Positions 36,836 through 46,801 of a stretch of 64,000 nt of DNA are shown here, piece by piece; position 1 is the first letter of the stretch; the number at the start of each line of letters is the position of its first letter. Origin of the DNA: Desulfosarcina ovata subsp. ovata (GTDB lineage Bacteria; Desulfobacterota; Desulfobacteria; Desulfobacterales; Desulfosarcinaceae); assembly GCF_009689005.1 (NCBI RefSeq), contig NZ_AP021879.1, positions 1,798,001-1,862,000 of the forward strand. The letters are read 5' to 3'. The position numbers were made by a program, and so were the translations under genes. The notes under the pieces are model-generated. The model saw nothing but the letters and a program-made list of their open reading frames with translations, did no database searches and had not been told where the DNA came from.

Positions 36836-39649
36836 ATGAAAAATAAAATCAATTTTATAAAGTTGGTACGAGTGTGGGGAACCATTTTCCTTGTGGTGCT
36901 CGGTGGCAGTTTTATCGCTATGGATGCGATCGAGACGTACCGGGATTTTGATCTGCGGGCTGAAAAAATTCGTGCGGATTTTAGCCGCCGCCAGAAACAA
37001 ATCATCAAACAGGAGGTGATGCGGGTTGTCGAGAGGATCCGTTATGAACAATCGCAGAGTGAAACGGTAACTCGGGAAAAAATTAAGGCAAGGGTTGATG
37101 AAGCGTATGCGATCGCCAGGCACATCTACCAACAAAACCGGCATCTGAAAAGCCGGACGGATATTCAGCGTATGATTCTGGACGCATTGCGTCCCATCCG
37201 GTTTGAAAACGGAAGCGGCTATTACTTCGCCACGCGACTGGATGGGGTAGAGATGCTGTTCGCCGACAGACCCGAAATGGAGGGGCTGAACCTGCTCAAT
37301 CTCAAGGATCCCCAGGGTCAATTGGTGATCAAAGACATGATCGAAATTGCAAAGCGTTCCGGTGAGGGATTTTATGAGTACCACTGGACGAAACCGGGAT
37401 CGGCAGGCAATGATCATAAGAAAATTGCTTTCATCAAACGATTTGAACCCTACGACTGGATTATCGGTACGGGTTTGTATGTCAACGATGTTCAAAAACA
37501 GATAGAAACGGACCTGCTTTCAGGCATCAGCAGAATACGATTCGGGAAAGAAGGATATATCTTTATCAACCGGCTCAATGGCGATGCGTTGGTTTCAAAT
37601 GGCAAAATCGTTTCCGGAAAGAAAAAATTATGGGACGTTTTCAATGCCACCCCCAATAAAATGAAAGCCATTTTTGAAAAAGAGCATCGCGCCGCCATGA
37701 CTCCCGGAGGAGACTATATTTATTATTCCCATATCAAGCTTTCGAAACCCGACAGAGAAGCACCCAAAGTTTCCTTTATCTTCGGAATACCGGAATTGCG
37801 GTGGCTTGTGGGTGCCGGTGTGTATCTTGATGATGTGGAAGCAGAAATTGCATTGCTGCAAGCCGAATTGAACAGCCAGGTAAAAACGAAAATAGGCTAT
37901 TTTGTTCTGATCGTGATGTTCATCATTGCAATTTTTTCATTGCTTTTCAAGTGGTTGAGCAACAAGCTACAAAACGACCTCAACTATTTCATCTCTTTTT
38001 TTCAAAAAGCGGCGCACACCGATGAAACGATCGATCGTAACCATCTGAAATTTATCCAACTTGATCAGATGGCCGAATATGCCAACAAAATGCTGACCGA
38101 CCGGATGCAGGCAGAGGAGGCCATCAAGGAGAGCGAAAATAAATTCCACCTCCTGTTTGACTTCTCACCACAGGCAATCGCCCTCACCGAAGTCGAAACC
38201 GGTCAATTGGTCGATGTCAACAATAAGCTGTGTAAGTTGACCCACTATTCCAAGGAGGAGCTTATCGGCCGAACGACAAATGAAATGGAATTTTACTCGG
38301 TTCCAGACAGGGAGCGATTTATCCATGCACTACAATCTTCCGGCCAGGTCAATGGATTGGAGATGAAGTTCAAGGCGAAAAATGGTGCCCATCTCGACGC
38401 GTTAATGTTTGCACGGTTTCTGGAAATTTCAGGCAAAGCATTAATCCTGACGATATTCAACGACATCAGCGACAAAAAAAAGCTTGAAGACGACCTCAGA
38501 AGGGCGCAACGACTGGAATCCATCGGTACCTTGGCCGGAGGGATTGCTCACGACTTCAATAATCTGCTATTTCCCATTATTGCCATGGCCGAAATGCTAC
38601 TGGAAGACATTCCGAAAAACAGTGTCGAACATGAATACATAAAAGAGATTTATAAAGCCGGCAATCGGGCCTCCGATCTCGTGAAACAGATCCTGGCCTT
38701 CAGCCGTCGATCCGAGCATAAGCTGATTCCGGTTCAAATTCAGAAAATTTTAAGGGAAGCCCTTAAGTTGTCGCGATCCACCATCCCCACCAGCATAGAA
38801 ATCGTGAATGATATCCAGGATGATTGCGCCATGGTGCTTGCCGACCCCACCCAGATCCATCAGATTGCCATGAACCTGATCACCAATGCCTACCATGCAG
38901 TCGATAAGCATGGCGGTCAGATCATGGTCCGCCTGGCGGAGGTGGCAAACGACGATGCGGACCGATCGGCACAGCCCATCGAATCCATCCGTTATGCCGT
39001 GCTTTCAGTCGTGGATACCGGGTGTGGGATTGACCCTTCGATCTTGGATAAAATTTTCGAGCCCTATTTTACGACCAAGGAAAAAGGGAAAGGAACGGGT
39101 CTTGGACTTTCCGTGGTCTACGGAATTGTCAAGGAACATGGTGGCGATATAAAAATTCATAGTGACGTCGGAAAAGGGACCACGGTTAAGGTATTCTTAC
39201 CGTTGATCATGGATTCATCGGATTCGTTGCCGGATAAGGAGGCGGAAACCGCCCAAACCGGTACCGAAAAAATCCTGTTGGTGGATGACGATGAGACCAT
39301 TGCCGCCCTTGAAAAACAAATCCTCGAGCGCTTGGGCTACGACGTCAACGTCCGTACCAGCAGTGTAGAAGCGTTAGAAGCCTTTAGAGCCAACCCGAAT
39401 CTTTACGATTTGGTCATTACCGACATGACAATGCCGAATATGACGGGCGATCAGCTCACCCGGCAGCTGATTTCGATTCGGCCGGGCATACCGGTCATTA
39501 TCTGTACGGGGTTCAGCGAAAAAATCAATGCGGAAAGCGCCCGGACAATTGGAGTCAAAGGATTTCTGATGAAGCCGGTGGTCAAAATGGAAATGGCCCG
39601 GATGGTCAGGCAAATCCTGGATGAGAAAAAAACAAGAACCAAAAAATAG
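36836..39649 (+). CDS. Hybrid histidine kinase with double Cache sensor, PAS and receiver
   Basis: Membrane sensor kinase of about 937 residues. A first helix (residues 8-25) and a second (about 350-370) bracket a periplasmic region with two Cache-like domains: GSGYYFATRLDGVEMLF with WIIGTGLYV, then GYIFINRLNGDALV with RWLVGAGVYLDDVE. A PAS domain follows (about 435-550). The kinase core has its phosphorylated histidine in GGIAHDFNNLL, and the ATP site includes GKGTGLGLSVVYGIV. The C-terminal receiver has LLVDDDETI and DLVITDMTMPN. The ATG at 36836 has GGTGAG upstream; a TTG at 36821 is possible. It has no DNA-binding output. Confidence 0.92.
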   Translation: MKNKINFIKLVRVWGTIFLVVLGGSFIAMDAIETYRDFDLRAEKIRADFSRRQKQIIKQEVMRVVERIRYEQSQSETVTREKIKARVDEAYAIARHIYQQNRHLKSRTDIQRMILDALRPIRFENGSGYYFATRLDGVEMLFADRPEMEGLNLLNLKDPQGQLVIKDMIEIAKRSGEGFYEYHWTKPGSAGNDHKKIAFIKRFEPYDWIIGTGLYVNDVQKQIETDLLSGISRIRFGKEGYIFINRLNGDALVSNGKIVSGKKKLWDVFNATPNKMKAIFEKEHRAAMTPGGDYIYYSHIKLSKPDREAPKVSFIFGIPELRWLVGAGVYLDDVEAEIALLQAELNSQVKTKIGYFVLIVMFIIAIFSLLFKWLSNKLQNDLNYFISFFQKAAHTDETIDRNHLKFIQLDQMAEYANKMLTDRMQAEEAIKESENKFHLLFDFSPQAIALTEVETGQLVDVNNKLCKLTHYSKEELIGRTTNEMEFYSVPDRERFIHALQSSGQVNGLEMKFKAKNGAHLDALMFARFLEISGKALILTIFNDISDKKKLEDDLRRAQRLESIGTLAGGIAHDFNNLLFPIIAMAEMLLEDIPKNSVEHEYIKEIYKAGNRASDLVKQILAFSRRSEHKLIPVQIQKILREALKLSRSTIPTSIEIVNDIQDDCAMVLADPTQIHQIAMNLITNAYHAVDKHGGQIMVRLAEVANDDADRSAQPIESIRYAVLSVVDTGCGIDPSILDKIFEPYFTTKEKGKGTGLGLSVVYGIVKEHGGDIKIHSDVGKGTTVKVFLPLIMDSSDSLPDKEAETAQTGTEKILLVDDDETIAALEKQILERLGYDVNVRTSSVEALEAFRANPNLYDLVITDMTMPNMTGDQLTRQLISIRPGIPVIICTGFSEKINAESARTIGVKGFLMKPVVKMEMARMVRQILDEKKTRTKK

Positions 39650-40067
39650 CAACTATTGGAGAACTTGCCATCCTACTCAATTGCTCAATACCCAACCTAT
39701 ATCTACAATGACATCACCCAGCGAAAGGAGTTTGAAACGCATTCGATATAGTGTTGCATCGCCGTCCTCTTCTGTTTGCTGAACAGGGATAAAACGCCCT
39801 TCACCGCCATGATGATTGACAGCACCCCTCCCATTTGCGAAGATATTTTTTGTAAGAGTTGAACAGAGGCAAACCAATCGCCCTCCGGACGCCTGTTGCC
39901 GGCCGTTTTACTTTGACGCACCGATCACAGCCGGCATCTTTTGGTTGAAAGCTCCGTTCAGACCAAGCCCCTGTGGTGACAAGCTTCCCAACAAAGCATG
40001 TCTGCGCCATTTGCCTCACAGCGTTTATTAAAATTCAATCGTTGCGGTCAGGCATCAATAAACACCC
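39650..40067. other. Intergenic stretch with a possible PAS-domain remnant
   Basis: About 418 bases separate the two kinase genes. In one plus-strand frame it reads PTYIYNDITQRKEFETHSI and then stops. This resembles the end of a PAS/PAC domain and could be a leftover of a sensor gene. Minus-strand frames of 60-70 residues here have no recognisable domain. No terminator or promoter is clear. Confidence 0.35.
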
Positions 40068-42719
40068 ATGAAACTCATTGAACTCCTACAGCGCCGGTCG
40101 AAACAGCTGCATCAAGAATATGCGCAGCGCATCCAAACGGAAGTCGGTGGCCACTACGCCAATCGTCCATTGGAGGAATTGCAGAGTACCACCTCGCAGT
40201 CCTGTGATGCGCACTTTGACGCCATCGTCCACGGAGATTACACCAAGCTCGATGATTTTATTGAAAAAATATGCGAGATGCGCTTGGCTGGCGGCTTTTC
40301 CCTTTCGGAGGTGCAGCGGGCGTTCGAAATCTATCGAACGCTTCTGACCCCGCTGCTCGTCGACGCATTGCAGGGCGATGCGCTGATCACCGCTCTCGAG
40401 AAGCTCAATGCGTGTCTGGGATATTCCATCAACCGTTTCAGCGACTACTACCACAACGCCGATCAAGCGGCGTTGCGCAAGGCCAAAGAAGAGGCCGTGG
40501 CCGCGAATCGTGCCAAGGGCAGTTTCCTGGCAGCCATGAGTCATGAAATCCGCACCCCCATGAACGGTGTGATCGCTGCGGCCGAACTGGCGCTGGCTGA
40601 AAATCTGCCCGACAAGGCCGTGCGCTATCTCGAAATCATCCACACCTCGGCCTATTCCCTGCTGGGCATCATCAACGACATCCTGGATTTCTCAAAAATC
40701 GAGGCGAAAAAAATGGAGCTGGAAGCACGTCCATTGATGCTGGACGAGATCCTCGATCGGGTGGTGGACGCCTTTCATTCCAAAGTGGCCGAAACCGGCA
40801 TCGAACTACTGGCGGATATCGACCCAGACATCCCGGCCGTACTGATCGGAGATCCCCTGCGCCTGCAGCAGATTCTGACCAACCTGGTCAGCAACGCCGT
40901 CAAGTTCACCGACAAGGGCGGGGTGATCCTGATACGCATCAGCCTGGAGGAAACAACCGAGCCAACCGTATTTCTAAAGTTTTCCGTCAAGGATACCGGC
41001 ATCGGCATTGCGGAAGAGCAGTTGCCGCGGCTGTTTGAACCGTTCATCCAGGCGGACGACTCAACAACCTGTAAATACGAAGGAACCGGCCTGGGGCTTG
41101 CCATCTGCAAACGGCTGGTAAGCCTGATGGGCGGGACGATCTGGGCCAAAAGTACCTTTGGCAAAGGCAGCACCTTCAGTTTTACGGCCCGCTTCGAGCC
41201 TTCTGCGGGCATGGCACCACCAACCTTCAAACCCCCTTCGTCCCTGGAAAAAATCCGCGTGCTGGTGGTGGATGACTGCAAGGACAGCCTGATGATCATG
41301 AAACGGATGCTGGACAGTTTCGGTTTCCCGGTCAAGACCGTTGAAACGGCCGAAAAGGCCCTGCACATACTTAAAACCGATACGACCGGAAAATCGTCCG
41401 TCGACCTGATCCTGATGGATTGGAAGATGCCTGGCATGGACGGGTTAAGCGCCGCCCGCCGTATCCGCCGTGACCTGAAGCGCGATACGGTCATCCTGCT
41501 GATGACCGCTTTCGAGGAGCCGGGTGTTCGCGAAGCGGCTGAAAAAGCGGGCATCAATGGATTTCTGGCCAAACCGATCTACCCGTCCGAGCTGTTCAAC
41601 GCGGTGATGACCGCCTTTGGCGAAACGGCCGTGAAAAGCGAAATCGCCCGTAACCGTTTCACCACCCGTGAGTCCATTTACCGGGAGCGCCTGCGTGGCT
41701 GCCGTGTCCTGCTGGTAGAGGACAATCCCACCAACCGGGAAATCGCAACGGCGGTCCTGCAAACGGCTGGCATCCAGGTGGCCACCGCGACCAACGGCCG
41801 TAAGGCGGTCGCGGCGGTCACCATCGATAAAGCTGAATTCGATGCGATCCTGATGGATATCCAAATGCCGGAAATGGACGGTTTCGAGGCCACCCGCGCC
41901 ATCCGCGCCACCCCCTCTATTCATCAGGTTCCCATCATCGCCATGACCGCCTACGCCATGAAGGGCGACGAGGAAAAATGCCTGGCAGCGGGGATGGATG
42001 GATACGTCTCCAAGCCCATCAATCAGGATCGCCTGTTTCACGCCCTTTGGCGTAACATCAAGCGGCTCCCCGGTTCCAGGCCGGTATCGGCCCCCGAGCC
42101 CACCGCTGTTGAAACCGATGTCGACCCGTTACCGAACCGCTTTGCGGGCATTCACCTCCGCGAAACCATAGCAGCGCTCGGAATGGACCCATCGACGTTT
42201 TTGAAGATCCTGATCGGCTTTGCCGCCAACAACGTCGACACCGCTGCCACCTTGAAAACCCTGCTGGAGAAAAGGGATTACGACACCCTGCGCCATCTGG
42301 CGCATACCCTCAAGGGCAGTGCGGCCAACATCGGAGCCACGGACCTGTCGGCCAGTGCTCGCAAACTCGAGAAGGCCCTGACCGATCCGGCCGCCTGCGA
42401 TGAAACCAACATCTCAGTTTTGATCAGGGAAATCATCAGGCTGCTCGCCGAGGTGCGCGGCGGAATCGAAACGCTTACTCCTGCTGCACCGGAACCGGCT
42501 TCTGAAGAGCCAGCGGCCGATCCGGCCCAGCGATCGCAATCGCTGGGCCGACTGGTCAAGGCCCTTCAGTCGGCGGATCCCGAGGCCGTCGCGTCGAGTT
42601 TTGCCGCAGCCCGGCCTCACCTGCCGGCGGCGGTAATGGCCGAAGTAGCAGCCCACATCGATGCCTACGATTATGACAAGGCTCTCAAGCGCATCCGCCA
42701 CCACCTTCTCAAGCGTTAA
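40068..42719 (+). CDS. Hybrid histidine kinase with RsbRD-like N-terminus, two receivers and HPt
   Basis: Cytoplasmic phosphorelay protein of 883 residues with no membrane helix. Residues 1-140 are helical and resemble the RsbRD_N (RsbR/RsbU-type) input. HisKA has SHEIRTPMNGV (about 160), and the ATPase has GTGLGLAICKRLVSLMGG (about 345). The first receiver has VLVVDDCKDS and LILMDWKMPG (about 400-520). The second has VLLVEDNPTNREIA and AILMDIQMPEMDG (about 545-665). The HPt has its histidine in LAHTLKGSAANIGA (about 745). All relay parts are in one chain. The 16-base run-on to the next gene suggests linkage. Confidence 0.93.
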   Translation: MKLIELLQRRSKQLHQEYAQRIQTEVGGHYANRPLEELQSTTSQSCDAHFDAIVHGDYTKLDDFIEKICEMRLAGGFSLSEVQRAFEIYRTLLTPLLVDALQGDALITALEKLNACLGYSINRFSDYYHNADQAALRKAKEEAVAANRAKGSFLAAMSHEIRTPMNGVIAAAELALAENLPDKAVRYLEIIHTSAYSLLGIINDILDFSKIEAKKMELEARPLMLDEILDRVVDAFHSKVAETGIELLADIDPDIPAVLIGDPLRLQQILTNLVSNAVKFTDKGGVILIRISLEETTEPTVFLKFSVKDTGIGIAEEQLPRLFEPFIQADDSTTCKYEGTGLGLAICKRLVSLMGGTIWAKSTFGKGSTFSFTARFEPSAGMAPPTFKPPSSLEKIRVLVVDDCKDSLMIMKRMLDSFGFPVKTVETAEKALHILKTDTTGKSSVDLILMDWKMPGMDGLSAARRIRRDLKRDTVILLMTAFEEPGVREAAEKAGINGFLAKPIYPSELFNAVMTAFGETAVKSEIARNRFTTRESIYRERLRGCRVLLVEDNPTNREIATAVLQTAGIQVATATNGRKAVAAVTIDKAEFDAILMDIQMPEMDGFEATRAIRATPSIHQVPIIAMTAYAMKGDEEKCLAAGMDGYVSKPINQDRLFHALWRNIKRLPGSRPVSAPEPTAVETDVDPLPNRFAGIHLRETIAALGMDPSTFLKILIGFAANNVDTAATLKTLLEKRDYDTLRHLAHTLKGSAANIGATDLSASARKLEKALTDPAACDETNISVLIREIIRLLAEVRGGIETLTPAAPEPASEEPAADPAQRSQSLGRLVKALQSADPEAVASSFAAARPHLPAAVMAEVAAHIDAYDYDKALKRIRHHLLKR

Positions 42720-42743
42720 ACTCACATTCTTCAATTCCTTACA

Positions 42744-43979
42744 ATGACACATAGGACTCGAGTGAAACTAATTGATTATGTGCTCAGCCATAATAGGAGA
42801 TTGGTCTCTCCTGTTGGTGGTGGAAGTGCAAAAAGATTCAATGATCAAATTGACACTTCTAATATGACACCTGAAGATAAGATTGCTCAATGGTTGTATT
42901 TCCAGACCAAAGAATATGGGCATGATTTTGTAATATCCAGCATACCATATATCGATATTTGCAACTATTTTGGTTTAAAAACGTATATTGACAGCCACAA
43001 AACTGAACATGTCTGCTTAGGCCAAATCAATAGCACGAATGATTTAAAAAAAATTAGTAAGTCCAAATCGTTCAAAGCATTTATGACAAATCCATACATA
43101 AAATCTATAAAAAAATTTAAAAAATTATCCACAACTGCGATAGGATTAGGAGGCTTTGGTCCGGCAACATTGACGAGTTATGTATTAGGGGTTAAAAATT
43201 TTTTAATAAAATGCATTAAAGACCCTGTATTTATCCAAGAGGTTTCAAATTTTTTTACAGAACTTATTATCGAAATTGCTTGTGAAGGTGAAAGAAATGG
43301 AGCAGATTTTTTGTGGGTTGGAGAACCGGTCGTAGTAATGATATCTCGAAAACATTTCAATATTTTTTCAGGTCAATATGTAAAAAAAATTTTTTATAAA
43401 ACTTATTTGCCTGGTTTCCTACATGTTCCAGGCGAAACAAATCACCTACTTGATGAATTTGTGCAAACTGGAGCGCAATGTTTGAGTTTAGATCATCATG
43501 TTGATATGAAAAAAGTCGCCTACACAGTTCCTCCAAATATTGTAACGCTCGGAAACATCGATACAATATCAATTGCAATGAATGATGTTAAGAAAATAAA
43601 AAAACAAGTAATTGAGTTGAACGAAAAGATCAAAAATTTCCCTAATTTTATAGTTAGTTCAGGCGGCGGTATTATAGACGACACGCCTGAAGAAAGTTTA
43701 AGGGTATTGTTTGATGTCACGAGCAGGTTTCCAGCTTACAATAAAGAACAATACCATCAAATTAGTGATCTATGGAGGATTATAGCCGCAAACGATTGGG
43801 ATCTATTCAATAACTATATTTCAGAAAATAATGTAACAAATAAAATAATAAATGTCTGTAGTGATGAAGCTTGTGAATATTTAAATTTCCAACTAGAAAA
43901 TAATAAAATAGATCTTGAAACTTACAATAAAATGATCAAAAAAATCGGCGGTTCAAATGCCAAATATATCCCGGTATAA
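42744..43979 (+). CDS. Uroporphyrinogen decarboxylase (URO-D) family protein
   Basis: A 411-residue TIM-barrel of the URO-D family, which includes haem HemE and corrinoid methyltransferases such as MtaA, MtbA and CmuA. Family-like stretches are GGFGPATLTSYVLG, HVPGETNHLLDEFVQTGAQ, LSLDHHVDM, TLGNIDTISIAMND and FIVSSGGGIIDDTPEES. It is not a HemE. A methyltransferase or unknown lyase is likelier. Base content is markedly AT-rich against its GC-rich neighbours, which suggests transfer from outside. The ATG at 42744 matches the family start; a GTG at 42762 has a better ribosome site. Confidence 0.7.
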   Translation: MTHRTRVKLIDYVLSHNRRLVSPVGGGSAKRFNDQIDTSNMTPEDKIAQWLYFQTKEYGHDFVISSIPYIDICNYFGLKTYIDSHKTEHVCLGQINSTNDLKKISKSKSFKAFMTNPYIKSIKKFKKLSTTAIGLGGFGPATLTSYVLGVKNFLIKCIKDPVFIQEVSNFFTELIIEIACEGERNGADFLWVGEPVVVMISRKHFNIFSGQYVKKIFYKTYLPGFLHVPGETNHLLDEFVQTGAQCLSLDHHVDMKKVAYTVPPNIVTLGNIDTISIAMNDVKKIKKQVIELNEKIKNFPNFIVSSGGGIIDDTPEESLRVLFDVTSRFPAYNKEQYHQISDLWRIIAANDWDLFNNYISENNVTNKIINVCSDEACEYLNFQLENNKIDLETYNKMIKKIGGSNAKYIPV

Positions 43980-44290
43980 AATATCGATAAGCGCGTGCCA
44001 TCGCTCAGTTAAAATCCTTGGCAGATTTTCACATCAAACCGTACGAGTTCCTTTATCAACCAATGGATAGGTTTGATCAAAATTTCTGATACAGAGAGCC
44101 AAAAATGAAAATATTCATCGGCTGGCTAATTGCGTACAGTTTTGTTGCACTTTTTGATCATAACCTGAACTAAATTTTTCGAAGAACTGATCGAATTGCC
44201 ATGCTGGTACAAACCTGAACCGCATAATTACAATTGCTGCCGCTTTTTTCGTTTGCTTTAAATGTACCGGATGGTTCCGCCTCCAACAAA
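43980..44290. other. Intergenic stretch without a convincing gene
   Basis: AT-rich sequence between the URO-D gene and the asnB fragment. A minus-strand frame crosses it (44115-44402) but ends in the fragment and resembles nothing known. It ends at a strong terminator. Confidence 0.4.
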
Positions 44291-44315
44291 AAAATCCCAC
44301 CATAGGTGGGATTTT
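44291..44315. terminator. Rho-independent terminator
   Basis: AAAATCCCACC and GGTGGGATTTT form a perfect 11-bp stem with a 3-base loop; A and T runs on the two sides allow use on both strands. Confidence 0.8.
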
Positions 44316-44345
44316 CTCAGTATTCTCGATGTGCTCCGGGATAGG

Positions 44346-44438
44346 CAATTTGCCGGTTGCGATATCTTCAAAGAGGACAAGATCCGTCGCTTTTGGGCGC
44401 ACCAGCCGGATGCTCTGCCGAGCCTCGGTGCCGCATGA
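44346..44438 (+). pseudogene. Fragment of an asparagine synthetase gene
   Basis: One frame reads FAGCDIFKEDKIRRFWAHQP and soon stops. It matches FAGYNIFKEDKIRRFWARQP of the intact asnB 1.4 kb downstream, including more than 20 identical bases in a row. The rest of the domain is absent. It is a scrap of a second copy or of an ancestral duplication. Confidence 0.75.
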
Positions 44439-44625
44439 GGCGGCAGGCCAGCTCCATTAATGCTTTCCAGAATAAAAGATAAAAGATTGACAAATTGAGC
44501 TTTACATATACATAACACAAGATCCTGAGCGTGTTGATACCGGTAAGTCAATGGACATTTCGTATAGAAGATGGTTTGCAACTTTTCATAGAACCTCAAC
44601 TTTGATGCATGACGGAAATTGAATC

Positions 44626-46602
44626 ATGTGTGGAATAGCAGGCATCGTTAATTATCGTTCCCTTGAAGACAAACGGGTGTTGCTCGGCAAAATGGCGGGG
44701 ATGATGCGTCATCGCGGACCGGATGCAGCGGGTATGTTTTTGAAGGGTCCGGTGGGATTGGTTCACACCCGCTTGAGCATCATTGATCTAAGTAGCGCGG
44801 GGAATCAACCGATCCACAATGAAGACAAGTCCATATGGATTGTATTCAATGGTGAAATCTTCAATTTCCCGGAGATCAGAAAAGATTTGGAGGCAAGAGG
44901 CCACCGTTTCTATACCCAGACGGACACTGAAGTGTTAATTCACCTGTATGAGGAAAAAGGCGCCCATTTTCTTCAGGTACTGAACGGTCAATTCGCCTTG
45001 GCCATCTGGGATGAAAATAAGAAAGAGTTGCTTTTGGCACGGGATCGGGTCGGCATTCGTCCATTATTTTACCAGTTTGACAACGGTCGCATGACTTTCG
45101 CGTCGGAAATAAAAGCCTTGTTTGCTGATACCGCCATACATCGTGAAATCAATGCACAATCTCTGGCCGATGTGTTTACCTGTTGGGCGCCTTTGGGGGA
45201 ATTGACGCCATTCAAGAATATCTATCAGCTGTTGCCTGGCCACTATGCCCGAATCAATTCTCAGGGCATGTTTATTCAATCATATTGGTCGCCTGACTTC
45301 AGCCATGAAGATAAAAGTGACCGCCCCTTAAATGATTGGGTGGAGGAACTGCGCGGCTTGCTATTGGATGCATCACGGATTCGGCTAAGGGCAGATGTTC
45401 CGGTGGGGGCCTACCTTAGTGGCGGTATCGATAGCACATATATCAGTTCACTGGTCAAGCAAAACTTCAACAACCGGCTCAGTACATTCTCGGTCCGGTT
45501 TACCGATAAACGCTTTGATGAATCGGATTATCAGACGATCGCCGTTCGATCATTGAAAACCGACCATCATGACGTATGTTGCAGCGAGGAAGATATCGGC
45601 ACCCTTTTCCCGAAAGTTGTCTGGCATACCGAAACACCAATTATCAGGACTGCCCCAACCCCGCTTTTCATGCTTTCCAAACTGGTTCGTGAGAGAAATT
45701 TTAAGGTAGTTCTCACCGGAGAAGGCGCCGATGAGATATTTGCCGGTTACAACATTTTTAAAGAGGATAAGATCCGTCGCTTTTGGGCGCGTCAGCCGGA
45801 TTCCGAAAAAAGGCCCAAGTTGTTGGAAAAACTCTATCCATATATCTTTTCAGGTGCCAACAGTCGTTCGAGACAATTTCTCCAGGGATTTTTCAAAAAA
45901 GACTTGTTGGCCATCGATTCACCCGTGTATTCTCACCTGTTGCGATGGTCTAATACATCCCAGTTGCAGTCATTTTTTTCAAATGATTTGCAAAGCCAAG
46001 CCTTTTCCACGAATGCGTTTGCCGATCGATATTGTGCGAATCTGCCGAACGATTTTATGTCCTGGAGCCCGCTTTCACGAGCTCAATACACGGAGATGCG
46101 CATTTTTCTGTCTAATTATCTGCTGTCCTCTCAGGGAGACCGCATGGCCATGGCCAATTCCATTGAAGGGCGCTTTCCTTTTTTGGACCACCGACTCATC
46201 GAATTTGCCTGCAGATTGCCGCAACGATTCCGGATTCACGGGTTGAATGAAAAATTTCTGTTGAAACAAGCCGCCCGGGGAGTGATTCCTGATGAACTGA
46301 TCGAGCGGGCCAAGCAACCCTATCGTGCTCCCATTAGTCGCTGCTTTTTCGGCAATCGGAAACTGGATTATGTGGATGAAATGATGTCTGAGGATCAAAT
46401 CCGTGCCAAGGGATATTTCGAGCCCAGTAAGGTATCTCGTCTGATCGCTAAATGTGGGAAAGGGAAAGGGCAGTTGTTAAGTGAACGCGAAAACATGGCT
46501 CTGGTAGGGATTCTTTCCACCCAGTTGCTTGACCACCAGTTTATTAGCAGTTTTCCTCTTCAATCCGATCACTTGATTGACGACATCGCCGTCCATTCTT
46601 AA
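44626..46602 (+). CDS. asnB: Asparagine synthase (glutamine-hydrolysing)
   Basis: Makes asparagine (or amidates a related carboxylate) from glutamine and ATP. The N-terminal cysteine that cleaves glutamine is Cys2 in MCGIAGIVNY. RHRGPDAAG, RLSIIDLS and the ATP site AYLSGGIDSTYISSLV are all present, and LTGEGADEIFAGYNIFK is the synthetase signature. The 658 residues are typical of the AsnB type found also in exopolysaccharide and secondary-metabolite loci. It stands alone, downstream of the fragment of a second copy. Confidence 0.93.
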   Translation: MCGIAGIVNYRSLEDKRVLLGKMAGMMRHRGPDAAGMFLKGPVGLVHTRLSIIDLSSAGNQPIHNEDKSIWIVFNGEIFNFPEIRKDLEARGHRFYTQTDTEVLIHLYEEKGAHFLQVLNGQFALAIWDENKKELLLARDRVGIRPLFYQFDNGRMTFASEIKALFADTAIHREINAQSLADVFTCWAPLGELTPFKNIYQLLPGHYARINSQGMFIQSYWSPDFSHEDKSDRPLNDWVEELRGLLLDASRIRLRADVPVGAYLSGGIDSTYISSLVKQNFNNRLSTFSVRFTDKRFDESDYQTIAVRSLKTDHHDVCCSEEDIGTLFPKVVWHTETPIIRTAPTPLFMLSKLVRERNFKVVLTGEGADEIFAGYNIFKEDKIRRFWARQPDSEKRPKLLEKLYPYIFSGANSRSRQFLQGFFKKDLLAIDSPVYSHLLRWSNTSQLQSFFSNDLQSQAFSTNAFADRYCANLPNDFMSWSPLSRAQYTEMRIFLSNYLLSSQGDRMAMANSIEGRFPFLDHRLIEFACRLPQRFRIHGLNEKFLLKQAARGVIPDELIERAKQPYRAPISRCFFGNRKLDYVDEMMSEDQIRAKGYFEPSKVSRLIAKCGKGKGQLLSERENMALVGILSTQLLDHQFISSFPLQSDHLIDDIAVHS

Positions 46603-46776
46603 ATTTGATGAACTCGTAAGAAAAAACGTACCCCGCAGAGTACGCCGAGCAATAATTGTTCTCTCCCCGAAGGGGAAAATTAACCCTCTGTGAACTTTGC
46701 GTCTCGAACGAAGTGGGCGGTGATTAATTCTCATTATGGTTCTTACCCACCCACAACAAACAACATGCGACAAACC

Positions 46777-46801
46777 GATTATCAGAGATTCTCTGATAAT
46801 C
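46777..46801. terminator. 25-bp palindrome at the 3' end of the TnpA-REP gene
   Basis: GATTATCAGAGA and TCTCTGATAATC form a 12-bp stem around a single base. The stop codon of the minus-strand transposase gene lies inside it. It may end transcription or be a REP site of that transposase. Confidence 0.6.

Noticed and set aside
44115..44402. 95-residue minus-strand frame
   Set aside because: No recognisable domain, crosses a terminator and the asnB fragment; probably chance.
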